NCBI GenBank assembly: GCA_038330145.1
Contig: JBBQNR010000084.1
Coordinates: 1-11,900, forward strand
Source: JBBQNR01 sp038330145
Lineage (GTDB): Bacteria; Actinomycetota; Thermoleophilia; Solirubrobacterales; JBBDJG01
DNA length: 11,900 bases
Reading direction: 5' to 3'
Of this stretch, positions 1-8,500 are shown in pieces. Below the pieces are notes generated by a model. The model did no database searches. It had not been told where the DNA came from and saw only the letters and a list, made by a program, of their open reading frames with translations. A program made the translations under genes and the position numbers. The first letter of the stretch is position 1, and each line of letters opens with the position of its first letter.

Positions 1-156
1 GCGATCGAGCACGGCCTCTCCAACGCCCGCGTGGAGGCCATCAACACCCAGATCCGGATGATCACCCGACGCGCCTTCGGCTTCCACAGCCCCGCGGCGC
101 TGATCGCGCTGGCGATGCTCTCGCTCGCCGGGCTCTGCCCACCGCTTTCACGGTGA
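1..156 (+). CDS. ISL3-family transposase, C-terminal fragment (5' end outside window)
   Basis: The frame from base 1 is open to a TGA at 154-156 and gives 51 residues beginning AIEHGLSNARVEAINTQIR and continuing with ITRRAFGFHSP and an alanine/leucine-rich tail ending GLCPPLSR. This is the signature C-terminus of ISL3-family DDE transposases: the S-N-x-R-V-E-x-x-N-T block contains the last catalytic glutamate, followed by R-R-A-F-G-F. The role is cut-and-paste transposition of the element that ends just downstream. The N-terminus and the first two catalytic aspartates lie outside the window, so intactness cannot be judged; the visible part has no lesion. Family assignment is from motif recognition and is fairly secure. 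Confidence 0.85.
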   Translation, partial: AIEHGLSNARVEAINTQIRMITRRAFGFHSPAALIALAMLSLAGLCPPLSR

Positions 157-196
157 GTCACGCATTCACCCGACCCACGGGAACGTCAGGAGACCC
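1..196 (+). mobile_element. Right end of an ISL3-family insertion sequence (partial)
   Basis: After the transposase stop at 156 there are about 40 bases ending in ACCCACGGGAACGTCAGGAG then ACCC (173-196). That resembles the terminal inverted repeats I associate with actinobacterial ISL3 elements, which read roughly GGGTCTCC inward. The left end lies outside the window, so neither the inverted repeat match nor the target duplication can be verified. The outer boundary near 196 is inferred. A run of T (198-203) follows immediately. Confidence 0.5.
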
Positions 197-290
197 GTTT
201 TTTCTCCCCGGGCGTCTCGATCCGCCGGAACCGGATGGGGCGGCGAGAAGCCGTCACACGCGAACCCGTGAGCCCGTGGGGCGAGTTCAG

Positions 291-308
291 GGTGGATCGT
301 GATCCACC
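291..308. repeat. Perfect inverted repeat, GGTGGATC-GT-GATCCACC
   Basis: Two perfect 8-base arms separated by two bases, seen directly. It lies about 170 bases upstream of the GTG at 481 and outside any credible gene. The shape fits an operator for a dimeric helix-turn-helix regulator, but no second copy was noticed elsewhere in the window, so it cannot be tied to the XRE protein encoded downstream. It could also simply be sequence left over from the locus the ISL3 element entered. Confidence 0.4.
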
Positions 309-419
309 GGAGCGTCCTCGCTATGGCTGGCGCTGTTGTTGGATCGGTCGCGCGAAGCATGTCGCCAGCACGCAGTCGGACGTCGGGCCGTGGTCTCGTG
401 TCGCCCACGGTCATGCTCT

Positions 420-457
420 TCCGATTTCCCGACCTCAACTGTGGTAGGATAATCGGA
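420..457 (+). promoter_or_regulatory. Promoter-like -10 (TAGGAT/GATAAT) framed by TCCGATT inverted repeats
   Basis: TAGGAT (445-450), overlapping GATAAT (448-453), is a good -10 candidate 28-36 bases ahead of the GTG start at 481; no convincing -35 is seen. A 7-base inverted repeat brackets it: TCCGATT at 420-426 and AATCGGA at 451-457, 31 bases centre to centre, about three helical turns. This places both arms on the same DNA face, as expected for an operator pair overlapping a promoter. The repeat is seen directly; regulation by the downstream XRE protein is inference. Confidence 0.4.
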
Positions 458-480
458 AGCGACCTCGAAGGGATGGCCAC

Positions 481-1140
481 GTGGCCCAACTACAGCCTTT
501 CCACGACCAGCCGGACGATGAGGTCGCGGCGCGCCTCACCATGATGGGACTCGCGTCGGACGATCTTCGTAACGCGGTCCTCGACGCCAACGCCGAGGCG
601 CTGGAATGCACAGCCAATGACGTCGTGTCGCGCGCCGGCTTTCTTCGCTGGTCCTCACCGCTTCGGCGCCTCGGCGACATCTACGTCCCCAAGGGCTTCA
701 CGCGAAAGCGCCCACGGAACTTCGAAATCCTTGTCAGTCCTGATCGCGCGTACGCGATGACGGTCGCGCCCGGCGATCATGCGACCGGAACGGAGAGGAT
801 GCCCTCCACTCGCATCGAGCGTGGCCCGCTGACGGGACAGGCAGTCACGGGGAACCGGCATCAGATTGCCTTCGAGGACACCGACCGTCACTTTGCCGAG
901 ACGCTGGCCCCGATGACGATCTGGTTGTTGTTGGCCTTCTACGACGAGCCTGCCGAGGAGATCCGGCTGGAACTCTCACTGCCGGTCGAGTTCACTCGTA
1001 CGCCCAAGAGCGAGCGCGGCTACGTGACCGCCTTCGAGCCGCGGCTGATCCTGCCTTCCGTCGCACTTGCGCCGGCCGCCGAGGTCTCCGGTGCCAACGA
1101 TGAGGACGGGCAGATCGACATCCCTGTAACGCGGCGCTAG
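481..1140 (+). CDS. Uncharacterised 219-residue protein encoded with an HTH-ImmA/IrrE gene
   Basis: I do not recognise a named family. The protein starts at GTG 481, chosen because GAAGGGA (467-473) sits 7 bases upstream; an in-frame ATG lies 20 codons later. It is soluble-looking, with no signal peptide or membrane segment. The N-terminal third is helical and polar; the middle has basic patches around KGFTRKRPRN; the C-terminal half alternates like a beta-rich domain, with LRLELSLP-type strands (IRLELSLPVEF) and an ERGYVTAFEPRLILPSVAL block before an acidic tail. Proteins with a similar L-S-L-P ... R-I-I-L-P ending are, to my recollection, often encoded just upstream of HTH-ImmA genes, as here with a 12-base gap. 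That suggests a partner, substrate or regulated target of the protease, perhaps in a toxin-antitoxin-like or defence-sensing unit. Function is unknown. Confidence 0.8.
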   Translation: MAQLQPFHDQPDDEVAARLTMMGLASDDLRNAVLDANAEALECTANDVVSRAGFLRWSSPLRRLGDIYVPKGFTRKRPRNFEILVSPDRAYAMTVAPGDHATGTERMPSTRIERGPLTGQAVTGNRHQIAFEDTDRHFAETLAPMTIWLLLAFYDEPAEEIRLELSLPVEFTRTPKSERGYVTAFEPRLILPSVALAPAAEVSGANDEDGQIDIPVTRR

Positions 1141-1152
1141 CTACGAGCCGCA

Positions 1153-2256
1153 ATGGACGAATTCAACTATGGCCGGGTCGACCTCGCGCGCCGCCGGCGA
1201 GGCCTTACGAAGGGCGCGCTGGCTGAGGCAGCTGGCATCTCCCCCCGGAACCTCAGCACCTACGAGAAAGGACAGCAGGAGCCGACTCGGCAGACCGTGA
1301 GCCGATTCGCGGCTGCGCTGAACTTCCCCCGGGACTTCTTCTTCGGCCCCGACCTCGACGAGCCAACCCCAGAGGGCGCGAGCTTTCGCGCTCTCAGCCG
1401 CCTCACCGCCCGACAGCGAGATCAGGCGCTTGGCTCCGGAGCGCTCGCGCTCGCGCTCGCAGACTGGATTGATCAACACTTTGATCTCCCGGAGCCCGAC
1501 GTTCCCCAACACCACGGAGTCGACGCGGAGATGGGCGCCGAGGCCGTCCGCGCGGCCTGGGGGCTGGGAGAGAAGCGCATTGCGAACGTGGTGCATCTGC
1601 TCGAGGCTCACGGTGTCCGCGTGTTCTCGCTGTCTGAGGACTCGACGACGGTCGACGCGTTCTCGTTCTGGCGAGGGCGGATCCCATACGTCTTTCTCAA
1701 CACCAAGAAGACGGCAGAACACAGCCGCATGGACGCCGCTCACGAGCTGGGCCACCTCGTCCTCCATGGTCACGGGGGACCCCACGGCCGACAAGCCGAG
1801 CATGAGGCTCAAGCATTCGGTGCCGCTTTCCTCATGCCGGCCAGCAGCGTGCGAGCGGAGGCGCCGCGGGGCGCTCGCGTCGCGCAGCTCGTGAGAGCCA
1901 AGGAGCGTTGGAACGTGTCGGTCGCCAACCTCGCAGTCCGAATGCATCGTCTCGGGATGCTGAGTGACTGGCAGTACCGCGCCATCTTCATCGAACTGAA
2001 CCGCCGCGGACGAGCCAACGAGCCGACCGCGCCGGGAAAAGCTCCGCTGCGGCAAGAGACATCGCAGATCCTGGAAAAGGTGTTCCGAGCGCTCCGTGAC
2101 GAGAAAATCACCAAGGCCACCATCGCCCAGACCCTGCAGATTCCCGTTCAGGACCTCAACGACTCCGTGTTTGGCCTAGTCCTGACGCCGATCGGTGGGG
2201 GCGACAAACTGGAGCACGTCGCGGGCCATGCTCCACCCAGGCTTCGAGTGGTCTAG
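1153..2256 (+). CDS. XRE-family HTH regulator fused to ImmA/IrrE-type zinc metalloprotease
   Basis: A 367-residue fusion. Residues about 7-65 form an XRE helix-turn-helix (GLTKGALAEAAGISPRNLST then YEKGQQEPTRQTV), followed by the FPRDFFFG linker typical of these regulators. Residues about 120-260 are an ImmA/IrrE (COG2856-like) peptidase: HELGH at 197-201 supplies two zinc ligands and the catalytic glutamate, and the downstream EHEAQAFGAAFLMP block (217-230) supplies the usual third-ligand region. The last ~70 residues look like another small helical, perhaps DNA-binding, domain. Family members cleave repressors (ImmA/ImmR, IrrE/DdrO) or act as sensor-repressors. The ATG at 1153 has no clear Shine-Dalgarno and lies 12 bases after the upstream stop, so translational coupling in a two-gene operon is likely. 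It probably controls its own unit and possibly the convergent helicase/methyltransferase operon; that link is inferred from position. Confidence 0.92.
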   Translation: MDEFNYGRVDLARRRRGLTKGALAEAAGISPRNLSTYEKGQQEPTRQTVSRFAAALNFPRDFFFGPDLDEPTPEGASFRALSRLTARQRDQALGSGALALALADWIDQHFDLPEPDVPQHHGVDAEMGAEAVRAAWGLGEKRIANVVHLLEAHGVRVFSLSEDSTTVDAFSFWRGRIPYVFLNTKKTAEHSRMDAAHELGHLVLHGHGGPHGRQAEHEAQAFGAAFLMPASSVRAEAPRGARVAQLVRAKERWNVSVANLAVRMHRLGMLSDWQYRAIFIELNRRGRANEPTAPGKAPLRQETSQILEKVFRALRDEKITKATIAQTLQIPVQDLNDSVFGLVLTPIGGGDKLEHVAGHAPPRLRVV

Positions 2257-2275
2257 AGCTGATCGGATTCAGTTC
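2256..2275. terminator. Weak hairpin across the two convergent stop codons
   Basis: GAGCTGA (2256-2262) can pair with TCAGTTC (2269-2275), including one G-U pair, around a 6-base loop. It covers the whole 17-base gap between the convergent stops at 2256 and 2274. There is no T-run on either side, so it is at best a weak bidirectional terminator, and both transcripts may run into each other. Confidence 0.2.
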
Positions 2276-5200
2276 ACAATGCGGCGCGGGCCGCTTCGAG
2301 CCAGCCAGTGCCGCGTTCGGTCCCGGGGCGTTCGCCCGTCGATTTTGCGAAGCGCGCGAGCGCACGGTTGATCGCGGGCCATGCAGCGTGCTGATCGATC
2401 GTCGAGAGGACGAGGTCGTCGATCTCTCGCGTCAGATCTCGGACTTGTCGTAGATCCCAAGATCCTTGGCGACGACCGGCATATGGCGTGAAGAGCACGT
2501 TTTCGTCGAGAGTCGACGCGACGCGTAGCTCTTCGGCTTTGACGAGTAGTTCGTCTCGCACGGGCTCGATATCGGCGATGCCGACAGGAAAGGTTTTCAG
2601 GGTGGTAGCGGTCACATGAAAGTCGTCGCCTGTGCTCATCCACCAGACGAGGCCAAGGTCGCCTGCCAAGAGGCCAAACGCGAGGAGTCGGTTCTCCTCT
2701 GTGTCGAACCTAATCGTCGAGTCGTTCGGGGGTGCGACCTTGCGGAGCGCGGCGTCGTATACAGGCGGCACGTCGATGTATACCGGCAAGTAGTACAACG
2801 CCGTCGTCTTGAATCCAAGTGGATACCCACCGGTGCGCTGAACGCTGTCGCCGAGCACGTTCGGGGACATGGAGAGCGTGTGTAGTAGCTCGGCAAGCTC
2901 GTCGTCGCCCGTGCGCGGAATCCAGGTGGTCGTTCGCGTGTCGGCATCACGCAGCGCGGCGTAACGGTTCGTCTGGAAGAGAGTGTTCCGTGCTGCTTCT
3001 TGCCACCTGCGGGTGGGAGTGGTGTACACCGGACCGGGGTGCGGCGAGGTCGCCACGATTGTGTTCCGGACACCGAGGCCCGCTGTGAACAGCGCCGACG
3101 GGTTCCGTGAGTAGGTCGACAGCCACGTTGCGTTGTCGCGGGCTAGGAGCGTGGCGCGGGCGACCTTGAAGTCGTCGCTGAACTGAAAACTGATCGGGAG
3201 GATCATCGCGAACCTTCCGCCGACGTTTAGCAAGCTGAGCGCGCGTTCCACGCAGGCAGCAAAGATGTCCGGCAAGCCGTCAGCCGCGAACCCTTCGATC
3301 GCGTACGGCACATTGCGACGGTTCACGTAGGGCGGGTTGCCCACGACGACATCGAAGCCTCCGGCCGCGACGATATGCGGGAACTCGAGAAACCAGTGGA
3401 AGGGCTGGGTGGTGTCCCACCATTCCTCGAAGTCTCCGGTGCCCGTCTCGACTCCCACCGCCTCAGCCAGGACGTAATCGGCGTCATGGCGGACTTTGTC
3501 TACGGCGCTCGTCAGGGCCTGCTTGGCGGACAGCACGGCGTCGGGGTCGTCCGCGGCTTGGGCCGCAAGGAACGCGCGGCGCAGTCTGGCCGCCTCCAGT
3601 GCCTTCGGCGCGAACGCTTCGACACCGGCTGCCGCCGTTAGGTTGGTGGTTCCAGTTCGCTCGCGCGCGTCATCGAGGTCTTTGAAACCGACAAGAAGGT
3701 TGCCGGCCCGCAGGTTGAAGTCTAGATCGGGCAGGGGCTCGATTTCCGATCTCGCGCGTAGCTTCGACGCGAGGGCGAGGAACAGACGGAGTTTTGCGGT
3801 CTCGATCGCCTCGCGCATGATGTCTAGTCCGAACAGGTTGCTCAGCGCGGCGTGCTTGCGACGGAAGTACGCGTCGTTGGGATGTTTGTCTGCGTCTGCC
3901 ACCAGGTCGGCGAGATGTTCGTGTGCGTCCTCCGTCCCGGTAGCAAGGTGTGTGCGCGCGCGCTCGAGCAGCGCGGCATACACCTCATCGAGAACGTCAA
4001 GCGCAGCAAAGAGAAACGCGCCCGAGCCGCACGTCGGATCGATCACGGTCGTCGCGGTGAGTTCTCGCCAGATCGCCGCAACGTCGCCGGGCGAGTCAAG
4101 GTGGTGAATCACGTCAGCGAGGAGCGTGCGTGCGTCAAGGTTCCGGGTGACGAGGGCGTCGATTGACGAGATCTCGCCATTGGCGATCGCAGTGAGGAGT
4201 TCGTTCGTGTGTTGGCGACGGTCGAATGTCTCAACCCAGGATTCACCGGGGAGCTGGAGTTCCGGGTCATGGGAAACCTCGGCGAGCGTTCCCCAGCTTG
4301 ATACGTCTTTCCATGTCTCGGTTGCGTCGATAGGCGCCGGCATCCACTCGCCGGTTAGCTCGCGACCATGACGCATCGCTTCGGGGATGTACCTGACCGG
4401 ATGAGCCTGCAAAAAGACAAACGGGTTAATCTCGCAACAGGCGACAATACGATCGATGAGTCGCGGCACAAGCGTCGTCGCAACCATGTATCCGGTGACG
4501 TCCTCTTTGGTGTAGTACGCGCCTTCTTCCTTTTGGCCAGCAGCGGTGAGGTTGATATACCGCTCGAAGATGTAGCCGATGACGTCTGGGTTGATCGCGT
4601 TCGGGTCGCCGTGCGGCCGGTCGTCGAGATGCCAGGTGAACGAATCGAAGAAGTCGAAGATTCGCTCGAACTCGCCGTCGGGCACGCGGATCTCGTAGTC
4701 AGCCTCGAGCTCGTGCTCCTCGAAGATGCCGCCATTGACGTACGGGACGTCTCCAACGAGGCCAGCGATCGCCGGGTCCGCATAGTCATGGGTGTGAGAA
4801 CCGAAGCCATGATGAAAGAGCGGTAGCAGCAGGTCCCGGTAGAACGCGTAGAATTCGTCGGGTCCGCGGACTCGCCGTATCGCATTCAGCCGGGTGCGCA
4901 GGTAATCGCGGTCGTCTGAGAGAAAGCCCTTCTTCTGCAAGAAGTAGATGAACATGAGTCTGTTCATCAAGAGAGAGGCGTACCAGCGCCGCAGATCTTC
5001 GTCATCAAGTCCTTCGATGCCGTCCTGCAGCTCGGAGTGATTGCTCTCGAATCGCTTGTAGAACCGCTCGGTGACCCGCTCGGCGTTGAACTGCGCCCTG
5101 ACTCGATCCTTGACCTGCGGCAACGTCAGGCCGTCCTCATCCGCGAGCGTGAAGACCACGCCGGCGAGACGCTGCACAAGCGCCGGCAGCGGTTCACGTG

Positions 5201-5540
5201 CCGGTGACTCTTGTGGCACAAGGCGTACACCACCGCTCTTGCGCGGTTCAGGCCAACGCCAGACCTGACGGTCAGCGTCGGCGAACACGAGGAGCCTTTC
5301 GGGGGCGCGTTGCGAGACCTCCACATCGATCTTGTGCTGGACGTCGGCGTTGGGGAGCGCCGGCACCTGTAGGACGTGGAGGCCGCGCTTCTGCGCCACG
5401 GGCTTGACCTCGTACTCGTCGTCGTCGACGAGCACGGTGAACGCCGCCACGCCAGGCTGATCCCAGCCGAGCAAGCCGAGGAACAACCCTCTGAGGTCGG
5501 CGCCGGCCAAGTAGTCGCGAACCCCCTGGTCGAGGGTCAT
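2274..5540 (-). CDS. Eco57I/type IIG-like adenine-N6 DNA methyltransferase with target-recognition region
   Basis: A 1088-residue protein. Residues 1-100 match the N-terminal module I associate with this class (LGWDQPG, VAQKRGLHVLQV, ERLLVFADADRQVWRWP); a functional PD-(D/E)XK nuclease motif is not evident. A helical stretch (about 130-330) leads to GAYYTKED at 340-347 (motif X region), then SAM-binding motif I, DPTCGSGAF, at 501-509, and catalytic motif IV, NPPY, at 735-738. NPPY marks an amino-methyltransferase, almost surely adenine-N6. Residues about 760-1088 should hold the target-recognition domain (for example LAGDLGLVWWMSTGDDF near 980). The ATG at 5538-5540 overlaps the helicase TGA as ATGA, so the two are translationally coupled. 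The likely role is protective methylation and sequence recognition for the partner helicase-nuclease. All motifs are intact. A BREX PglX-like or DISARM-like relationship was considered, but the other genes of those systems are absent. Confidence 0.9.
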   Translation of the reverse strand: MTLDQGVRDYLAGADLRGLFLGLLGWDQPGVAAFTVLVDDDEYEVKPVAQKRGLHVLQVPALPNADVQHKIDVEVSQRAPERLLVFADADRQVWRWPEPRKSGGVRLVPQESPAREPLPALVQRLAGVVFTLADEDGLTLPQVKDRVRAQFNAERVTERFYKRFESNHSELQDGIEGLDDEDLRRWYASLLMNRLMFIYFLQKKGFLSDDRDYLRTRLNAIRRVRGPDEFYAFYRDLLLPLFHHGFGSHTHDYADPAIAGLVGDVPYVNGGIFEEHELEADYEIRVPDGEFERIFDFFDSFTWHLDDRPHGDPNAINPDVIGYIFERYINLTAAGQKEEGAYYTKEDVTGYMVATTLVPRLIDRIVACCEINPFVFLQAHPVRYIPEAMRHGRELTGEWMPAPIDATETWKDVSSWGTLAEVSHDPELQLPGESWVETFDRRQHTNELLTAIANGEISSIDALVTRNLDARTLLADVIHHLDSPGDVAAIWRELTATTVIDPTCGSGAFLFAALDVLDEVYAALLERARTHLATGTEDAHEHLADLVADADKHPNDAYFRRKHAALSNLFGLDIMREAIETAKLRLFLALASKLRARSEIEPLPDLDFNLRAGNLLVGFKDLDDARERTGTTNLTAAAGVEAFAPKALEAARLRRAFLAAQAADDPDAVLSAKQALTSAVDKVRHDADYVLAEAVGVETGTGDFEEWWDTTQPFHWFLEFPHIVAAGGFDVVVGNPPYVNRRNVPYAIEGFAADGLPDIFAACVERALSLLNVGGRFAMILPISFQFSDDFKVARATLLARDNATWLSTYSRNPSALFTAGLGVRNTIVATSPHPGPVYTTPTRRWQEAARNTLFQTNRYAALRDADTRTTTWIPRTGDDELAELLHTLSMSPNVLGDSVQRTGGYPLGFKTTALYYLPVYIDVPPVYDAALRKVAPPNDSTIRFDTEENRLLAFGLLAGDLGLVWWMSTGDDFHVTATTLKTFPVGIADIEPVRDELLVKAEELRVASTLDENVLFTPYAGRRQGSWDLRQVRDLTREIDDLVLSTIDQHAAWPAINRALARFAKSTGERPGTERGTGWLEAARAAL

Positions 5541-8500
5541 TGCTCAGTGACCCCCATCGAGCACACGATGTGGATGTCGTCTTCCGTGTCGCCGAGATCG
5601 ACCAGGAGGGCCTCATCCGCGTCAAGGTCCTGGGCGAGCGCGACGACGTCTTCAGGGGTGCGCTCACGGACGGCCTTGCTGATGCGGTGCTTCGCAGTGT
5701 CGCGCAGAGGCGTGTGGTACACGTCCTCGATGAGCCGTCGTAGTTCGGGCGTGTCGAAGAACGTGCCTTCGTTCGCTCGCCGATAACCGTCGAGAATGCG
5801 GTACAGGCGCGCGCGGATTCCAGAATGGGTGAGGGCGAGAGGTCGGGACGCGGACTCCACGAGCGTGGTAGTCACCGCCTCGATGACGAGGTCGTGATGG
5901 TCTTCGCGACGCTCGCCAGCTTTTTCGCTGGGAGCGCAAGATGCAAGTCGCAGCGCCTCAAACGGAGTAAGTACTCGAGTCGTCGGCTTTCCGGCTTCGG
6001 CCTCGGCAGGCTCGGTGAATGCGAGTCCGTCGATGCCACGCGTCGTCCTTGTGTAAACGATGGTGCCGCCGGCTGGGTCGTCGAACCGGCGCGCGCGTGT
6101 CGAGTAGGTGACGTTCGGCAGACTGCTCGCCGCGTGCTGCTGCTCCTCGGTCGCGGCCTCCCACGCCGCAAGAGCAAGGGAAGCCCAATCGACGTCCTCG
6201 TCCCCTTCGGGCTCGTCGAGCGTCGCGGACCCGTCGAACAGGCCCCGGACTTGCTCGTCAACGTCCGGCGCCTCGTTGAAGAAGTCCTCGTCAGAGCCAA
6301 ATACCGCGGCACTCTCCTTGAGGCGTTGCGCGATCCGCTTGCGCAGTGAGATCACCTGCTCGACGCCTTCCTGCGGCAGGAAGCTGTACACGCTGACTTC
6401 GGGTGACTCCTGCCCGACGCGATCGACTCGACCTGCGCGTTGGACGATCTTGATGATCGTCCAAGGCAGATCGTAGTTCACGACTATGGCAGCGTCCTGA
6501 AGGTTCTGGCCCTCCGACAAAACGTCCGTTGCCACGAGCACTTGCAGCTCGGTCTGCTGCGAAGGCAGACCGCCGATCGACGCGTTGGACTTCGGGCTGA
6601 ACCGGCGAGCCGCAACAGTCGGGTCGTTCGTACCGCCGGTGACTGATTGGATCGCCACGCCAGGCAGTCGCGCCTGAAGCGTCTGGCCGGCGTAGGTGGC
6701 GGTATCTGCGTATTCGCTGAACACCAGAACCTTCTCGCCGGGGTGATCGACGCCAATGAGCTTCGCCAACGCCTCGATCTTCGAGTCCTTCTCGGGATCC
6801 CAAGGACTATGCTCATCGAGGATCCCCTGAAGCAGAGCGGTGTCGGCCTCAAGAGCTTCGAGGAGGTCATCCGTGAAGAACCGGGCAGGCATCCAGCTCA
6901 GGCCTGACGGCGGGCGGACCTCGAGAGCCTGGTACCGATTGGCGGCGACCGCAGCCCACTGCTCCGCGGTCCGGCCCACCGCCGTGCCGGCATCCGTCTC
7001 AAGCCCTTCAAGGACGGGATCGTCATCGGTGTCAGCGAGGGTGTCCCAGCGACGGTCCTCAATCGTGCCGAGCGGCAGCGGGAGCTCGTTTTGGATGGCG
7101 TGCAGCGCCACGTGGTTGCGGAGCAGGTGCCGCTCGACGCTGATCAGAAACGACTGACCGCAAGAGCTAAGCCGCTTCATCAGGGTCGTCCGGATGAAGC
7201 CTTGGAGGTTTCCGCGTGACTTCTCCAGCCGCTCGAGAATTTCACGTTCCGGCGCATTCGTCGGTTCGACGGTCTCATCCAGGAAGTCGCCCAAGCGATA
7301 TCTCGGGAGCTGCAATGAATTGAGCTCGTCAACGGTCTCGACCGACGCCAGTCGGTCGCCCGGATCGTCGGGGCCGCCCTCGTACTCGAGTGGTGATGGA
7401 AGCCGCTTGGGGAAGTAGAAAGGTGTGCCGTCGGCGAACCGGAGGAACTTGCGGCCCTCGTCGTCGGTTTCCCCGTACCGCCCCTCGATGAACGATCGGG
7501 TACGCCGGACGAGGAACAGCGACATCAGCCGCTGCCAGTCTTCTGCGAACTCGCTCCCCTCAAAGGCCTTGAGTGTCGATAGCCGGCCGTCGGCGCGCTT
7601 GGCTACGGCTAGTTCGCCGACAGCGCCGATCATGCGCTCAGGGCGCACCGCAAGGTCAATGTCTTCCGCGAGGAACAGGCGAAGCTGACCGGCTGCATCG
7701 GTGAACTGCTTGTTGTACGGCGTGGCCGTCAGCAGAATCACGCGCGGGTCGTTGCGTCCGACGTAGCTGCGAACCGCCTTCCAGTGCTGTGTGTCGGTGT
7801 TCCGCAGATTGTGGGACTCGTCGATGATGACAACGCGGTACCGGGCGAGATCGGCGAGATCCTTGTGCGCCATCGACAGAGACACGACTTTGCCCAGCAG
7901 CCGGTACTCGCGGACGTGCTCTTCCCACATGCCAACGAGGTTCTTCGGGCAGATGATCAGTGCCTCGGTGCCATGTTGTTCTTGCATGACGCGGGCGATT
8001 GCGGTTGCCGTGAGGGTCTTTCCGAGGCCGACGACATCGCCTACCATGACGCCGCCTCGCCGCTCGACGATTCTCGCGGCAACACTCACGGCGTCGGCCT
8101 GGTGGGCCAGCAGGATGTCTTTTAGGGACGCTGGGATGTCGTAATCCCTCAGTCCTTCACGGGCATCGCTGGATAGATCGAACGCGAGCTTCAGGTACAC
8201 GAGATAGGGGTCTGGCTGCTGCTCCGAGACCCAGGATTCGTCGAGTATCGCGATGAGCTGGTCGGTGACATCGACCGCGAACTGGTCATCCCATCGCTCC
8301 TGGAACCAGGACTTGAGCTTCGTCGCCGCGTCGTTGTCGGGCACGTCGACGTTCAGTTCGCCTTGGCCTTGCAACCCAGAGAAAGTGAGGTTGCTTGAGC
8401 CGAGGAACCCGAGGTCAGCGAGGAGCTGCCCGGACTTCAGGTGTGCGAGGTAGAGCTTCGCGTGGAGCGGGTGCCGCGCAAAGAACTTGACCCGAACCTT

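Larger units (their letters stand above)
197..480. other. Non-coding stretch between the IS end and the 219-residue gene
   Basis: About 284 bases without a convincing gene; the short frames here have no plausible start context or recognisable product. It contains a perfect 8-base inverted repeat at 291-308, a weaker hairpin with arms CCGTGG (388-393) and CCACGG (405-410), and a promoter-like segment next to the gene at 481. Confidence 0.5.

Noticed and set aside
473..544. ATG at 473 just before the chosen GTG 481
   Set aside because: It is in a different frame that stops after 23 codons; the ribosome-binding site GAAGGGA suits the GTG and this ATG is too close to it.
1141..2055. 304-codon open frame on the - strand
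   Set aside because: Antisense to the HTH-ImmA gene, whose motifs are clear; the translation is arginine/glutamate-rich with no family resemblance, a typical high-GC shadow.
3496..4107. 203-codon + strand frame inside the methyltransferase gene
   Set aside because: Serine/arginine/alanine-rich shadow of the SAM-motif region of the real gene on the other strand.
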